A stretch of DNA of 64,000 nt from JAVVVD01 sp036652795 (GCA_036652795.1 JAVVVD010000001.1:62001-126000); one strand, 5' to 3'. Positions 32,129 to 41,620 are shown, counted from the first letter of the stretch. A program made the numbers and translations. The notes: generated from the letters alone by a model not told the origin.

Positions 32129-34972
32129 TTGGAATATGTGAAAGGCGTTTTGGGGCTTTGCCGCAGAACTGGTACAATGCCACATATGGATAAAAGCAAA
32201 GGTTTTAATGCGCTGCTGCTTAAGATTAAGAGAGCGCTAAACAAATTCATCAAAAAAATAAAAACAGCGTTATATGGTACGGATAATGATCCGGGCCATG
32301 ATGGCGAACTTTTTGTGGAGCGTAAAAAGCCGCGACCGTTTGCGCTTGGTGTGCTTTTTACCACGCTAAAGATGATGCTTGCAACAGTGGTGGTGGTTGG
32401 CTGCATGGGAATGGGGCTCTTATTCGGCATTGCAAGGGCCTATATTGAAACTACGCCGGAGTTGGATGTATCCAGCCTTACAAAAAGCGACCGCACTTCG
32501 AATATATATGATATGAGCGGCAACCTCATCACGACCTTTGCTGATACGGAATATCGCGATTGGGCCGATATAGAGGATATCCCGGATATGCTTAAAAATG
32601 CCGTGATCGCAATTGAGGATGTGCGCTTTTATAAGCATAAAGGGGTGGACTATAAGCGCTTGTTCTCGGCACTGATCAATACCCTTAGAAATGCCGACAC
32701 ACATGGTGGTAGTACGCTTACTCAACAGCTTATCAAAAACAAGGTGCTCTCTAAGGAGCAATCCTATAAACGCAAGATCAAGGAGGCATATCTTGCGCTT
32801 GAGGTGGAACAGATAATCAAAAAGGACGATATACTTGAGGCATATCTCAACGATGTATACCTTGGTGATTCCAACTATGGCGTAAAGACTGCTGCCAAGG
32901 ATTATTTTGGCAAAGAACTTTCAGAATTAACAATACGGGAGTGCGCTATGCTTGCCGGCATGGTGCAAAAACCATACGAAACGAATCCGCGCGCCAATAC
33001 CTATCTGCGCTTTTATGATGATGGATCCAGTAAAATGGATATAACCAACAAACGTACAGATGTAGTGATAGGTGCAATGTACAATGCGGGATTTATCACG
33101 CGTGAGCAATATAACAGTGCTCTTACGGATACGGTAAGCATACTTGAAAAATCTGCGCAAAAGCAGTTGTATGATATGCCGTATTTTGTAGAATATGGTA
33201 TACGGGATGTGGTAACGCATCTGCTGGATAAGCGCGGTATGCTTGCTACGGATGCCAACCGCGCAACGGTAGAAAATGAATTGCGCACGGGCGGTTACAG
33301 CATCTATCTTACAGTTGACCCTAAGATACAGCATACGGTACAGGATACGCTTGCCACATGGAGCAAGTATCCAAAGCTTGCAGATCCTAGCGCAGCCAAA
33401 CAGATAAAAACCAATTCGGACGGCAGCACAATGGAGATCATTCAGCCACAGGCAGCAGCCGTTGTGTTTGACTATCATACAGGTGAGCTGCGGGCAGTGG
33501 TGGGCGGCCGTGAATCGCCACTAATTAGAAAGGGACTCAATCGCGCGTATAGAAGTGCAACACCTGTGGGTTCGTCAATCAAGCCACTTTCGGTATACGG
33601 GCCTGCGCTGGATCTTGGCGCATCACCCGCAACCGTAATACATAACTTTGAGGCGCCTATCCCCGGATGGGATAGCGAGAAAGGCTACCCGGCAATAGGA
33701 AATAAGAATGATATAGGGCCTATTACGGTGCGCAAGGGCTTGGTTTCTTCGCTTAACGTGGTGGCAGCACGCACGCTGCTAGAGCATGTAGGTCTTGAAG
33801 TATCGGCAAGCTACCTTGAAAATCTTGGGGTGGATCCATCGCGTATAAATGTTGGCGGGTCCGGACTTGCTTTAGGCACGATCGGTATTACGCCAATCGA
33901 GATGGCGGCAGCGTTTGGCGCTATAGCGGCTGAAGGCGAATATAAGGAGCCGTTATCATTTACAAGGGTGGTAGACGATAGCGGAGAGGTAATATTGGAC
34001 GCCAATGAAATACGCAAATCGCGTCAGGTATATAAGGCGTCAACCGCATATATGCTTGTGGATATGCTTACGGATGCCGTCAACAGAGGCACAGGCACAA
34101 AGGCGAAAATAAAGAATATGACTGTCGCTGGCAAAACAGGCACAAACTCGGATTATTCCAGCGTTTACTTTGCAGGGATAACGCCATATTACACAGCAAC
34201 CGTGTGGGTAGGCCATGACGAATTCAAATATAAGCTCAAAAAAGGAGCTGCGGGCGGAGAATATGCCGCCCCGCTATGGCAGTCGTTTATGTCTAAAATA
34301 CATGAAGGGCTTATGGATAAACCGATAATAGATCAATCGCCAACAGCGTTGGGCTTAGTGCGCTGCACGACATGCTCGCTTTCAGGCAAACTGGCAACAG
34401 ACGCGTGCTATCTTGATGCGGACGGACATGTGCCGGTAACGGATTGGTTCGAAAAAACATCTGCGCCCACAGAACTGTGCGATATGCACATACTCACAAG
34501 CGTCTGTAGTGAATCTGGACAACCGGCTTCTCCATATTGCCCGAATGTTATGGCGCAGAGCAGTATAGTGGTTATAGATCCACAATCGCCATATGCGGTG
34601 TTTGACCATGCGATGCTTGCCCAGTATATATCTAACGCGATCTATTCAGACGTGCCGGCCGCAGAATATACAGAGCAAAATTTTCCTGCATCCTCGCTTT
34701 GCAGCATACATAATCAATGGTGGACAGGGCAGGAGGATGACATAGACTCAGCCATAATAAAATCGCAGTCACTACTGCAAGAAGTTGAAACATACCTGAC
34801 ATCTGCGCAAAGTCTGTCAGAAACGGACAGAAAAACGCTCCAAAATGCGGCGTATATGTTGAACGCATCAATAGAACAAAGATCGGTTGAAGAAATAAAC
34901 CGATATTATGAGCAGCTGAAATATAATTACGATGTAATATACATTACGAATCCACCGGTGGTAGGGCCATGA
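32129..34972 (+). CDS. Class A penicillin-binding protein (PBP1A family)
   Basis: Up to 947 residues. Basic cytoplasmic tail, one transmembrane helix (about 85-107), GT51 transglycosylase (about 145-320: IEDVRFYKHKGVDYKR, GGSTLTQQLIKN), then transpeptidase (about 450-740) with the SxxK serine in GSSIKP, SLN in SSLNVV and the KTG motif in AGKTGTN. A Cys-rich tail with CTTCSLSGKLATDAC and CDMHI follows. It polymerises and cross-links peptidoglycan. The start is unsure: TTG 32129 is the longest reading and has no ribosome site; GTG 32138, ATG 32177 and ATG 32186 are alternatives. The UDG gene overlaps its stop by four bases. Confidence 0.92.
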   Translation: MEYVKGVLGLCRRTGTMPHMDKSKGFNALLLKIKRALNKFIKKIKTALYGTDNDPGHDGELFVERKKPRPFALGVLFTTLKMMLATVVVVGCMGMGLLFGIARAYIETTPELDVSSLTKSDRTSNIYDMSGNLITTFADTEYRDWADIEDIPDMLKNAVIAIEDVRFYKHKGVDYKRLFSALINTLRNADTHGGSTLTQQLIKNKVLSKEQSYKRKIKEAYLALEVEQIIKKDDILEAYLNDVYLGDSNYGVKTAAKDYFGKELSELTIRECAMLAGMVQKPYETNPRANTYLRFYDDGSSKMDITNKRTDVVIGAMYNAGFITREQYNSALTDTVSILEKSAQKQLYDMPYFVEYGIRDVVTHLLDKRGMLATDANRATVENELRTGGYSIYLTVDPKIQHTVQDTLATWSKYPKLADPSAAKQIKTNSDGSTMEIIQPQAAAVVFDYHTGELRAVVGGRESPLIRKGLNRAYRSATPVGSSIKPLSVYGPALDLGASPATVIHNFEAPIPGWDSEKGYPAIGNKNDIGPITVRKGLVSSLNVVAARTLLEHVGLEVSASYLENLGVDPSRINVGGSGLALGTIGITPIEMAAAFGAIAAEGEYKEPLSFTRVVDDSGEVILDANEIRKSRQVYKASTAYMLVDMLTDAVNRGTGTKAKIKNMTVAGKTGTNSDYSSVYFAGITPYYTATVWVGHDEFKYKLKKGAAGGEYAAPLWQSFMSKIHEGLMDKPIIDQSPTALGLVRCTTCSLSGKLATDACYLDADGHVPVTDWFEKTSAPTELCDMHILTSVCSESGQPASPYCPNVMAQSSIVVIDPQSPYAVFDHAMLAQYISNAIYSDVPAAEYTEQNFPASSLCSIHNQWWTGQEDDIDSAIIKSQSLLQEVETYLTSAQSLSETDRKTLQNAAYMLNASIEQRSVEEINRYYEQLKYNYDVIYITNPPVVGP

Positions 34973-35607
34973 CGCTTATGCCCCAAAAGCTTTTTGACCT
35001 ATACGATAGGCAGCGAAAAAAAATAGCCGCGCTGGCGCAAGGCGCGGAACTAACGGGAGATTACCTACATCCTGTGTTTGGCGAAGGGCCTATGCACCCA
35101 AGACTGATGTTGATCGGTGAAGCGCCAGGAAGGGTGGAGGCTGAACAGGGTAGGCCTTTTGTAGGAAAGGCCGGAATGCAGCTTGATGAACTGCTTATAG
35201 GCGCCGGCATAGAGCGCAGCGAGGTGTTTGTAACAAACGTTATAAAATACCGTCCAACCAATGTTAAAGCCGCAAGCGTATCCAATCGCACGCCCGTACC
35301 ACAGGAAATACGCCGCGGTGCTGAGCTGATAATGCATGAGATAATGCTGATACGGCCGGAGATTATAGCAACGCTAGGTAATACGCCGCTGAGGGCGATT
35401 GGGCTTCTAAGTGGAAATAACTTAGGCAAGATTGGCAGTGAACATGGCAGAGTGCAAAGCGGATGTGTGGAGGAAATAGAGTTCTTGCTATTTCCACTGT
35501 ATCATCCGGCAAGCGGGATATATAACAGAGCGTTGCTGCCAGTAATGAAGGATGATATAGCAGTGTTGGGAATACTGCTTGATAAAGTAACTTCCGAGGA
35601 GGCATGA
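34969..35607 (+). CDS. Uracil-DNA glycosylase, family 4-like, without Fe-S cysteines
   Basis: A 212-residue protein of the UDG superfamily. Motif 1 is GEAPGRVEAEQGRPFVGKAG (about 48-67) and motif 2 is YHPASGIYNR (about 178-187), both as in family 4. Family 4 enzymes carry four cysteines for a 4Fe-4S cluster; here the N-terminus has none, the KCRP position reads KYRP, and the only cysteine in the protein is at SGCVEE. So it folds without a cluster or is a separate subgroup. ATGA overlap with the PBP stop implies coupling, although the functions are unrelated. Confidence 0.85.
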   Translation: MTLMPQKLFDLYDRQRKKIAALAQGAELTGDYLHPVFGEGPMHPRLMLIGEAPGRVEAEQGRPFVGKAGMQLDELLIGAGIERSEVFVTNVIKYRPTNVKAASVSNRTPVPQEIRRGAELIMHEIMLIRPEIIATLGNTPLRAIGLLSGNNLGKIGSEHGRVQSGCVEEIEFLLFPLYHPASGIYNRALLPVMKDDIAVLGILLDKVTSEEA

Positions 35608-35613
35608 TGCGGT

Positions 35614-36762
35614 TTGATTAAAAAAAGTATTATAAAGGTAATAACGATATTTGTTTTGGGGTGCACATTGCTTGCGGCTTCTAGCGCACTTGCGGCAGAG
35701 CAGAGCTTTGGACAGGTTACGGCTAACGGCGTTAACATGAGGGCGCAGGCCAATAAGGAATCGGCCTCACTTGGTGAGCTGACGCTTGGAACAACGGTAG
35801 AGGTGCTTGCTGATGAGGATAGCTGGTTTCGCGTCATGTATAATGGAACGGTTGGCTATGTCAGAAGCGAATACCTGTTTGTAAATGAGGGCGGCAGCCG
35901 CGGCGCATATGTTCTGGATGATGGTTCGGTTTTGCGCGGAGGGCCGGATCAATCATCATATGTTGTGGAAAAGCTTTCAGCAGGACAAGGTGTAAAGGTT
36001 AAGTCCATAATTGGCGAATGGTACTTTGTGGTGGCAAATGATCAGGTGGGTTACGTGCATCGCACACAGTTAACTATGACAAAGGCGTCCACTGCCGCTG
36101 GCAGTATGCTTAAGCAGGGTATGGAGGGCGCTGAGGTTAAAAAGTTGCAAAACTCGCTATGCAATCGCGGTTTCATAAGCAGAACAAATGTAAGTGGCAA
36201 TTTTGACAGCAAAACACGTGCAGCCGTGGTAGAATATCAGCAAGCGTGCGGACTTTCATCAGCGGATGGAATAGCTGGACCTGAAACGCTGCAATCCATA
36301 TATGATAGCTCTAACAGGCTTAAAAAAGAAACTGCAACATTCACACAGCTAAAAGGCACAGTAATATTATTGGATTGGTTCAAGGGCGGTAGCGATTGGC
36401 TTGCAAAAGGAACGCGTTTCACAATAACGGATGTACGTACTGGGCTAAGCTTCCGTGCACGCAGGTTTGGAGGTTGGTATCATGCGGACAGCGAGCCTAT
36501 AACCGCTTATGACACTAAAATAATGAAGCGATGTGCGGGTGGCAAATGGTCATGGGATCGCAGACCAATATGGGTAACCTACAACGGAAAGACTGTAGCG
36601 GCGAGTATGCACTGTATGCCGCATATGGCTAATCCGACCAGAAGCAATAACTTTGATGGACATTTTTGTATCCATCTGAAGGGATCACTGGTACATGAAA
36701 CAAGCAGAGCCTGCCCAAGGCATCAGGCATGTGTGATGGAGGCCTACAAGGCGGGTAGATAG
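35614..36762 (+). CDS. Secreted SH3b/peptidoglycan-binding protein with the His/Cys domain
   Basis: A 382-residue exported protein: signal peptide (1-28), two SH3b domains (about 32-90 and 98-153), a PG_binding_1 domain (about 166-230) and a C-terminal domain (about 248-380) homologous to that of 30445-31245. Conserved residues are His290, Pro336-His337, Gly-His350-x-Cys352, His361 and His370. The domain ends in HQACVMEAYKAG. The start is TTG 35614, 11 bases after AGGAGG; the ATG nearer that site is out of frame and stops after four codons. It lies between UDG and the ger operon. Likely acts on cell wall or spore cortex; no activity is known to me. Confidence 0.85.
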   Translation: MIKKSIIKVITIFVLGCTLLAASSALAAEQSFGQVTANGVNMRAQANKESASLGELTLGTTVEVLADEDSWFRVMYNGTVGYVRSEYLFVNEGGSRGAYVLDDGSVLRGGPDQSSYVVEKLSAGQGVKVKSIIGEWYFVVANDQVGYVHRTQLTMTKASTAAGSMLKQGMEGAEVKKLQNSLCNRGFISRTNVSGNFDSKTRAAVVEYQQACGLSSADGIAGPETLQSIYDSSNRLKKETATFTQLKGTVILLDWFKGGSDWLAKGTRFTITDVRTGLSFRARRFGGWYHADSEPITAYDTKIMKRCAGGKWSWDRRPIWVTYNGKTVAASMHCMPHMANPTRSNNFDGHFCIHLKGSLVHETSRACPRHQACVMEAYKAGR

Positions 36763-36802
36763 CATGATATTATAAAAATTAGTATAAAAGCAATGAGACA
36801 GC

Positions 36803-36836
36803 GCCTCCAGAATATAATTCTGGAGGCCTATTTTTT
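36803..36836 (+). terminator. Terminator before the ger operon
   Basis: GCCTCCAGAAT (36803-36813) pairs with ATTCTGGAGGC (36817-36827) and is followed by six T at 36831-36836. Confidence 0.92.
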
Positions 36837-36900
36837 ATGCGCTGGATAAAAAATCCTGTTTTGCAAATACTTACACATAGCTGCTGATGTGGAGGAATAT

Positions 36901-38499
36901 ATGGGCTTTTTTAAAAAAATTAAGAATATGCTGAGCTTTAGTAACCAGCAGGCAGAGTTTGAACTGTTAGAAACTGAAAATGGTCAACCGGGATACTTTG
37001 GTGGTTGGCATGATGAAAGCAAGGTTGCTGAAAAGCAAGAAAAAAAAGTTTCCGCCGATGTAAAGGTAAATGAGGAGCGGCTCAAATTTGATTTTAGAGC
37101 GGATATTAATCCTGATCTTGTTATAAGGCAGTTTATGCTTGGCGGTGAAATACCGGCTATAGCAGCATTTTTAACAGGTATGGCGAGCGGCGAATCCATT
37201 AATGATTTCATATTAAGGGATGGAATGCGCCGTGGCGCACTACATGGTGCTACTACTCCGCTGTGCGAGTACGCAGTTAAACACGTGTTTACACTTGCCG
37301 AAACGGATGTGGAGCTCGGATGGGATAAGGTAACATCCGGTATAAAGGATGGGAAAACTGCCGTATTCATTCATGGTGAAGCTTGCGTAATAATGATGGA
37401 TACCCGTGGCTTTGAGCATCGCTCTGTATCTGCCCCACAGAATGAAAAGTCAGTGCGCGGCCCGCAGGAAGGCTTTTCGGAAAATTTGCGCACAAGTATT
37501 ACGCTTATAAGACGGATAATGAAAACAAGCGACTTGATATGCGAGATACGCGATGCGGGTGCAGACAATAATATTAAACTAGCCATGGTGTATCGCGCCG
37601 GAATTACAAACCAAGCACTTGTGCAGGAGGTAAAGCGCCGTATAGGCAAGGTGTCAACACGGATGATATTAAGCGCGGGCGTGATGGAACAACTTACGGA
37701 GGAAAACAGACTTTCACCTTTTCCGCAGGTGTTGGTAACGGAGCGGCCGGACAGGGTTGTGGCGCATGTGATGCAGGGTCATGTTGCAGTATTGCTTGAT
37801 GGCAGCCCATTTGCAATAGTGATGCCAATTACGTTGCACGCGCTTATGGCCAGTCCTGAGGATACATATTTAAGGGAACCGCAAGGCACGGTTATAAGAA
37901 CTGTCAGGTATATTGGCGCAATTATATCGGTGTTGCTGCCAGCCTATTTTCTTGCGATGGCTTTACACCATCAGGGACTGTTGTCAGTTGAAGTACTAAG
38001 CACATTGGTAAGCTCGCGTAAGATGGTATTTGCACCGCTTGGATCTGAAATGATATTTTTACTGGTGGTATTCCAGCTCATAAGAGAGGCAGGATTGCGC
38101 GTGCCGGGCAGTATCGGGCAGGCGATAGGCATAATAGGCGGGCTCATATTGGGGCAGGCGGCAGTCACTGCCAACCTTGCAAGTTCCGTCGTGCTGATAA
38201 TAGTGGCATTGTCAGGACTTGGGAATTTTTGTATACCTGATTACTCAACGCAGATAGCCGTAGCGATATTCAGGTTGCTGCTGGTGCTTGCGGCATGGCT
38301 TGGAGGTTTTTTAGGTTTTACCTGTGTTTTGCTTATACTGATGGGGTGGATGTGCTCGTTAAAATCCTATGGCGTGCCATTTCTTGCGCCTTTTTCGCCC
38401 AAGACCTATTCGAAGTATCCATTTATAAGCAGAGGGCGAATTACTCAGCATTCACGCGCTACGGACTTTACTAATACTCAGGAGGACACCGCAAAATGA
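36901..38499 (+). CDS. gerAA: Spore germination receptor subunit A
   Basis: A 532-residue GerA-family A subunit: a hydrophilic N-terminal half and five to six membrane helices in the C-terminal half (about 335-480). Family motifs visible include MDTRGFEHRSVSAPQNEKSVRGPQEGF (around 170-195) and the FPQVLVTERPD segment. The subunit sits in the spore inner membrane as part of a nutrient receptor. The ATG at 36901 is taken because GGAGGA lies just upstream; a GTG 12 bases earlier is in frame. First gene of gerAA-gerAB-gerAC, with ATGA overlap to gerAB. Forespore (sigma-G) expression is expected. Confidence 0.94.
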   Translation: MGFFKKIKNMLSFSNQQAEFELLETENGQPGYFGGWHDESKVAEKQEKKVSADVKVNEERLKFDFRADINPDLVIRQFMLGGEIPAIAAFLTGMASGESINDFILRDGMRRGALHGATTPLCEYAVKHVFTLAETDVELGWDKVTSGIKDGKTAVFIHGEACVIMMDTRGFEHRSVSAPQNEKSVRGPQEGFSENLRTSITLIRRIMKTSDLICEIRDAGADNNIKLAMVYRAGITNQALVQEVKRRIGKVSTRMILSAGVMEQLTEENRLSPFPQVLVTERPDRVVAHVMQGHVAVLLDGSPFAIVMPITLHALMASPEDTYLREPQGTVIRTVRYIGAIISVLLPAYFLAMALHHQGLLSVEVLSTLVSSRKMVFAPLGSEMIFLLVVFQLIREAGLRVPGSIGQAIGIIGGLILGQAAVTANLASSVVLIIVALSGLGNFCIPDYSTQIAVAIFRLLLVLAAWLGGFLGFTCVLLILMGWMCSLKSYGVPFLAPFSPKTYSKYPFISRGRITQHSRATDFTNTQEDTAK

Positions 38500-39620
38500 G
38501 ATTGAACGAAGGGCGAATAGGCCGGCAGGAGAGCGTTAGTATGCTGGGACTAGCGCTTTTTGTGAGCGCGGTGTTCACTGTAAACTCTAAAGACGCATAT
38601 GGTAGCGGCAATTCCACATATGTATGGTTGCCGGCCTCGGTGGCACTGGCATTTTTGATATTTTGGACTGCGGCATATGCCATGGATAAATGCAGTATAC
38701 AGCATACCGGAGAGCTATTTTCACATGCATTTGGTAAGGTGTTAGGCAGCATATTTACATATATACTGGTGGCATCGCTGCTCTTTAGTGCATATTTGCC
38801 GCTATCCTGCTTTGCGGAGATGATACATAATTTCATATTTATAGATTCCAGCTATATAGCCGTGACTATGTGGATGATTCCTGTTGTGGCGCTACTATCT
38901 TTTTGGGGGCTTGAGTGTATAGGCAGGGTGTCCAAATGCTTTGCGGCATTTCTGGCAATATTGTTGTTGGCAAGCTTTGCGGCGCCTGCGGCAAGCTTTG
39001 AAAGCTACAGACTGTATCCTTTGATGGGGGATGGAATAAACAGCACAATATCGCATGCCGTAAAAACCGTATTTAAACTGCTGCCCGCACTTATGGCTGT
39101 GCTGGGCATGATAAATGGTGTGCAGGGTGCCGTTAATGCCCGTAAATATGGCATTATAGCTGCGGCAATAGCGCTCTTTATGTGCGCGGTGACTCAGCTT
39201 ACATTGTCGCTTACGTATACGTATTGTGACCTGGCGGATATGTATGCGCCGATGTATAGATTAAATATGTCATTGCTTTTTGAGAGCTACTTTTTCCGTG
39301 TGGACAAGATATCACTGTTCCTATGGTTGATAAGCGGTCTTATAACCGCGGCATTTTATATCTATGCCGCAGCCATATTGATATGCAGACAGGGGAAAGG
39401 GCGGGATACACGACCAGTAACGTTATCCGCTACAACAATAGTGTTTAGCATTATATTGTTGGAAAGCAGTGGCTGGTATACGTTGATAAACGGTGCGGCA
39501 GCCTGGTTGGAAGAGTATGGGTATTTGATAATAGCGCCTCCAATACTATTTGCCTCAGGAATTGTGCTGTTGCGTGAAAGAACGCGCGCAAAGGAGGGAA
39601 GCAATGAAAAAGCTGCTTGA
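38496..39620 (+). CDS. gerAB: Spore germination receptor subunit B
   Basis: A 374-residue membrane protein with about ten helices, APC superfamily fold, the nutrient-binding subunit of GerA-type receptors. The N-terminus EGRIGRQESVSMLGLALFVSAVF is typical. Length is normal. Its start overlaps gerAA by four bases and its end overlaps gerAC by 17 bases. The germinant cannot be predicted from the sequence by eye. Confidence 0.93.
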   Translation: MRLNEGRIGRQESVSMLGLALFVSAVFTVNSKDAYGSGNSTYVWLPASVALAFLIFWTAAYAMDKCSIQHTGELFSHAFGKVLGSIFTYILVASLLFSAYLPLSCFAEMIHNFIFIDSSYIAVTMWMIPVVALLSFWGLECIGRVSKCFAAFLAILLLASFAAPAASFESYRLYPLMGDGINSTISHAVKTVFKLLPALMAVLGMINGVQGAVNARKYGIIAAAIALFMCAVTQLTLSLTYTYCDLADMYAPMYRLNMSLLFESYFFRVDKISLFLWLISGLITAAFYIYAAAILICRQGKGRDTRPVTLSATTIVFSIILLESSGWYTLINGAAAWLEEYGYLIIAPPILFASGIVLLRERTRAKEGSNEKAA

Positions 39621-40797
39621 ATCTATTGTGCTGCTGATTATAGTATTAATCTTTTCAGGCTGCCTTGGCACGGTATCGCCAGATCAATGCGGATATGTGG
39701 TGATGATTGGCGTGGATAAGGGTGTGCAGAAGGACTATGTCGTCAGCTTTATGCTTCAGGATGATACAAATACTGAAGCATCTCAGTCTGGTAAAGAGGG
39801 TGCGCTGATAGCTAGTGCTGAGGCGGATACAATATTTGAAGCGGTGACGGTGATGGACTATTGCTTGCCATTCCAGATGAATCTATCGCGAACAAACCTG
39901 ATAATATTCTCGGATGAGATCGCCAAAGATGGCAAGATAGAGGAGTTCCTTGATTTTTCGTGGAACTCACTGCGAATACGCCAATCGATAAAGATGGCCG
40001 TCGCAATTGGCGGCGCACAGGAGTTCATGTGGGGGTTAAAATCTGAAAGCACACCTAATATAACAAAGTTACAATATAACTTTCTGCGAAGCTATTCTGG
40101 AGAGGGTGTCACTTCGGCGATTAATTATGCATTGTTTATGCAAGGGGTGCGCAGCGCGACGTTCGACCCTGCGCTAACGCTGGGTCGGGTTGACGAATCA
40201 GTTGAGAATGCCGAGCAGATGGATCGGGAACAGCCGGATTATAGAACGTCTGGAATAGATCGTACTGGAGGTATGATATCCTACACCTCCGGTACGGCGA
40301 TATTTGATAGGTGGAGAATGGTTGGCGTGCTAAACGAGCGGGACACGCTGCTGCTGATGATCGTAAATAGCGAGCTTAATAATGGGCATATTCGCATAGA
40401 TGACGGCAAGGAAGCCATGATAATAATGCTAAAAAAAACAAAGCGGCCAAGGATAGATTTTGCGTTGGATGACGGCAACGGCCCGCATGCGGACGTGCAT
40501 ATTAAGCTGCGCTGCGAGATACAACAGGATGTGAGCGATACGGCAAAGCTTAGATGGGATAATGAGATAAAGGAAATGGTGGAATCGCGCATAGAGGACG
40601 AACTGACGCGGGTGTTTAAACAATGCCAAAAGTTGGGCTCGGACGCCATGGGCATGGGAAAGTGCGCATCTAAACTGTTTTATAGCACGGATGAATGGGA
40701 AAAATATGACTGGAAATCACACTATGGCAGTATGAGTGTGGACTTCATAGTGGACGTTACAATGAATGATGAGAATATAATGGAGTATATGGAATGA
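39604..40797 (+). CDS. gerAC: Spore germination receptor subunit C, lipoprotein
   Basis: A 397-residue lipoprotein. The signal peptide ends in IFSGCLG, with the lipobox cysteine at about residue 18. The mature part has the GerAC features VVMIGVDKG and a C-terminal domain with WDNEIKEMVESRIEDELTRVFKQCQKLGSDAMGMG. ATG 39604 is used; GGAGG precedes it, and longer readings run into gerAB. The next small gene starts at an ATGA overlap with its stop. Confidence 0.93.
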   Translation: MKKLLESIVLLIIVLIFSGCLGTVSPDQCGYVVMIGVDKGVQKDYVVSFMLQDDTNTEASQSGKEGALIASAEADTIFEAVTVMDYCLPFQMNLSRTNLIIFSDEIAKDGKIEEFLDFSWNSLRIRQSIKMAVAIGGAQEFMWGLKSESTPNITKLQYNFLRSYSGEGVTSAINYALFMQGVRSATFDPALTLGRVDESVENAEQMDREQPDYRTSGIDRTGGMISYTSGTAIFDRWRMVGVLNERDTLLLMIVNSELNNGHIRIDDGKEAMIIMLKKTKRPRIDFALDDGNGPHADVHIKLRCEIQQDVSDTAKLRWDNEIKEMVESRIEDELTRVFKQCQKLGSDAMGMGKCASKLFYSTDEWEKYDWKSHYGSMSVDFIVDVTMNDENIMEYME

Positions 40798-40952
40798 TAA
40801 TGCTGTTCATTTTATTCTGTGCATTTACAGTAGTATACTGCTTTTGCTATATGCTGCACCGCATAAAAAACAAAAGCGGTTGGCTGTTGCCTGTCATGCT
40901 TTGGCTGCTACCGCTTGTGCTATGCATTTTGGTGGTTATTTCAGTTTCATAA
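40794..40952 (+). CDS. 52-residue two-helix membrane protein coupled to gerAC
   Basis: The reading starts MIMLFILFCAFTVVYC and ends VVISVS. It has two hydrophobic stretches (about 2-21 and 30-50) joined by a basic loop HRIKNKSG. Its ATG overlaps the gerAC TGA (ATGA), the same coupling as between gerAA and gerAB. Small two-helix D subunits encoded with gerA operons have been described in Bacillus, and this is a candidate for one. It overlaps the 3' end of the convergent DUF3006 gene by 17 bases. It has not been shown to be translated. Confidence 0.6.
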   Translation: MIMLFILFCAFTVVYCFCYMLHRIKNKSGWLLPVMLWLLPLVLCILVVISVS

Positions 40953-41154
40953 GCCGCTTAAGGCGCATACCTATGCATTCACGCCGCGTTTGCGTCTGTA
41001 CGCAATCGCAGTGGTATATGCCATCGTCGCCTCGGGCAATACAGTCGCCTTCGTGCACAGATTCGTCAAGCGCGCTGCGTGATATGTGCAGCGGCTGGCC
41101 GGCATCGTCAATACATACGGCAATGTTGCCTTCAAAGCGATCGACAGTGAGCAT
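40936..41154 (-). CDS. DUF3006 family protein
   Basis: A 72-residue protein starting MLTVDRFEGNIAVCIDD, the DUF3006 pattern (VDRFEGxxAV), followed by a small beta-rich region and a basic tail RMRLKRLMKLK-like. The function is unknown; in many Bacillota the family sits beside ComEC-like metallo-beta-lactamase genes, but here the nearest one is 21 kb away. GGAGGCAG lies upstream of the ATG. It converges on the ger operon. Confidence 0.82.
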   Translation of the reverse strand: MLTVDRFEGNIAVCIDDAGQPLHISRSALDESVHEGDCIARGDDGIYHCDCVQTQTRRECIGMRLKRLMKLK

Positions 41155-41320
41155 ATAGCTGCCTCCTACCTATAATTTCAGGATAATAGTAGCATTTCTG
41201 ATTGCTTATAACAAGATTATTTTATTTTTGACGTTATCGATATTTCCATATTGTGTAAGCTGTGTTAAACTATAAATGTATATATGAACAGTCTCATGCT
41301 ATACAAAGGACATACCATTT

Positions 41321-41545
41321 ATGCAGGATAAGATTAATGACATAATAACGCTTGATAAGCTTGAGGATATGAAGGCGCAGGCGCAATTGATGCAGGAAGA
41401 ATTATATTTCGACTGCATGAAGGAGTATGGCTCAACAGGCAAGCTGACAAGTGCAAAGCTCAATGAAAAGAGCAATGAATATGAGAATTACGTACTTACC
41501 ATTCACAGACTCGAAGAGCTACTTGCAGACAAATATGCAAAGTAA
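41321..41545 (+). CDS. Small helical protein, unknown
   Basis: A 74-residue charged protein, predicted mostly helical, with a central CMKEYGSTGKLTSAKLNEKSNEYE segment and possible coiled-coil ends. It has the size of Spo0E-like phosphatases but lacks their SQELD signature, so I do not assign it to that family. The ribosome site before the ATG (AAAGGA) is about 14 bases away. It stands alone between DUF3006 and cdaA. Confidence 0.6.
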   Translation: MQDKINDIITLDKLEDMKAQAQLMQEELYFDCMKEYGSTGKLTSAKLNEKSNEYENYVLTIHRLEELLADKYAK

Positions 41546-41620
41546 TCAATGCGCTTTGGTGTGCAGGGTATAAACATGCGCTATATATGTTAATAATCGA
41601 TTAAGAGTATGTGGGTTCGG

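Noticed and set aside
41321..41545. Spo0E-like phosphatase
   Set aside because: Size fits, but the SQELD signature is missing.
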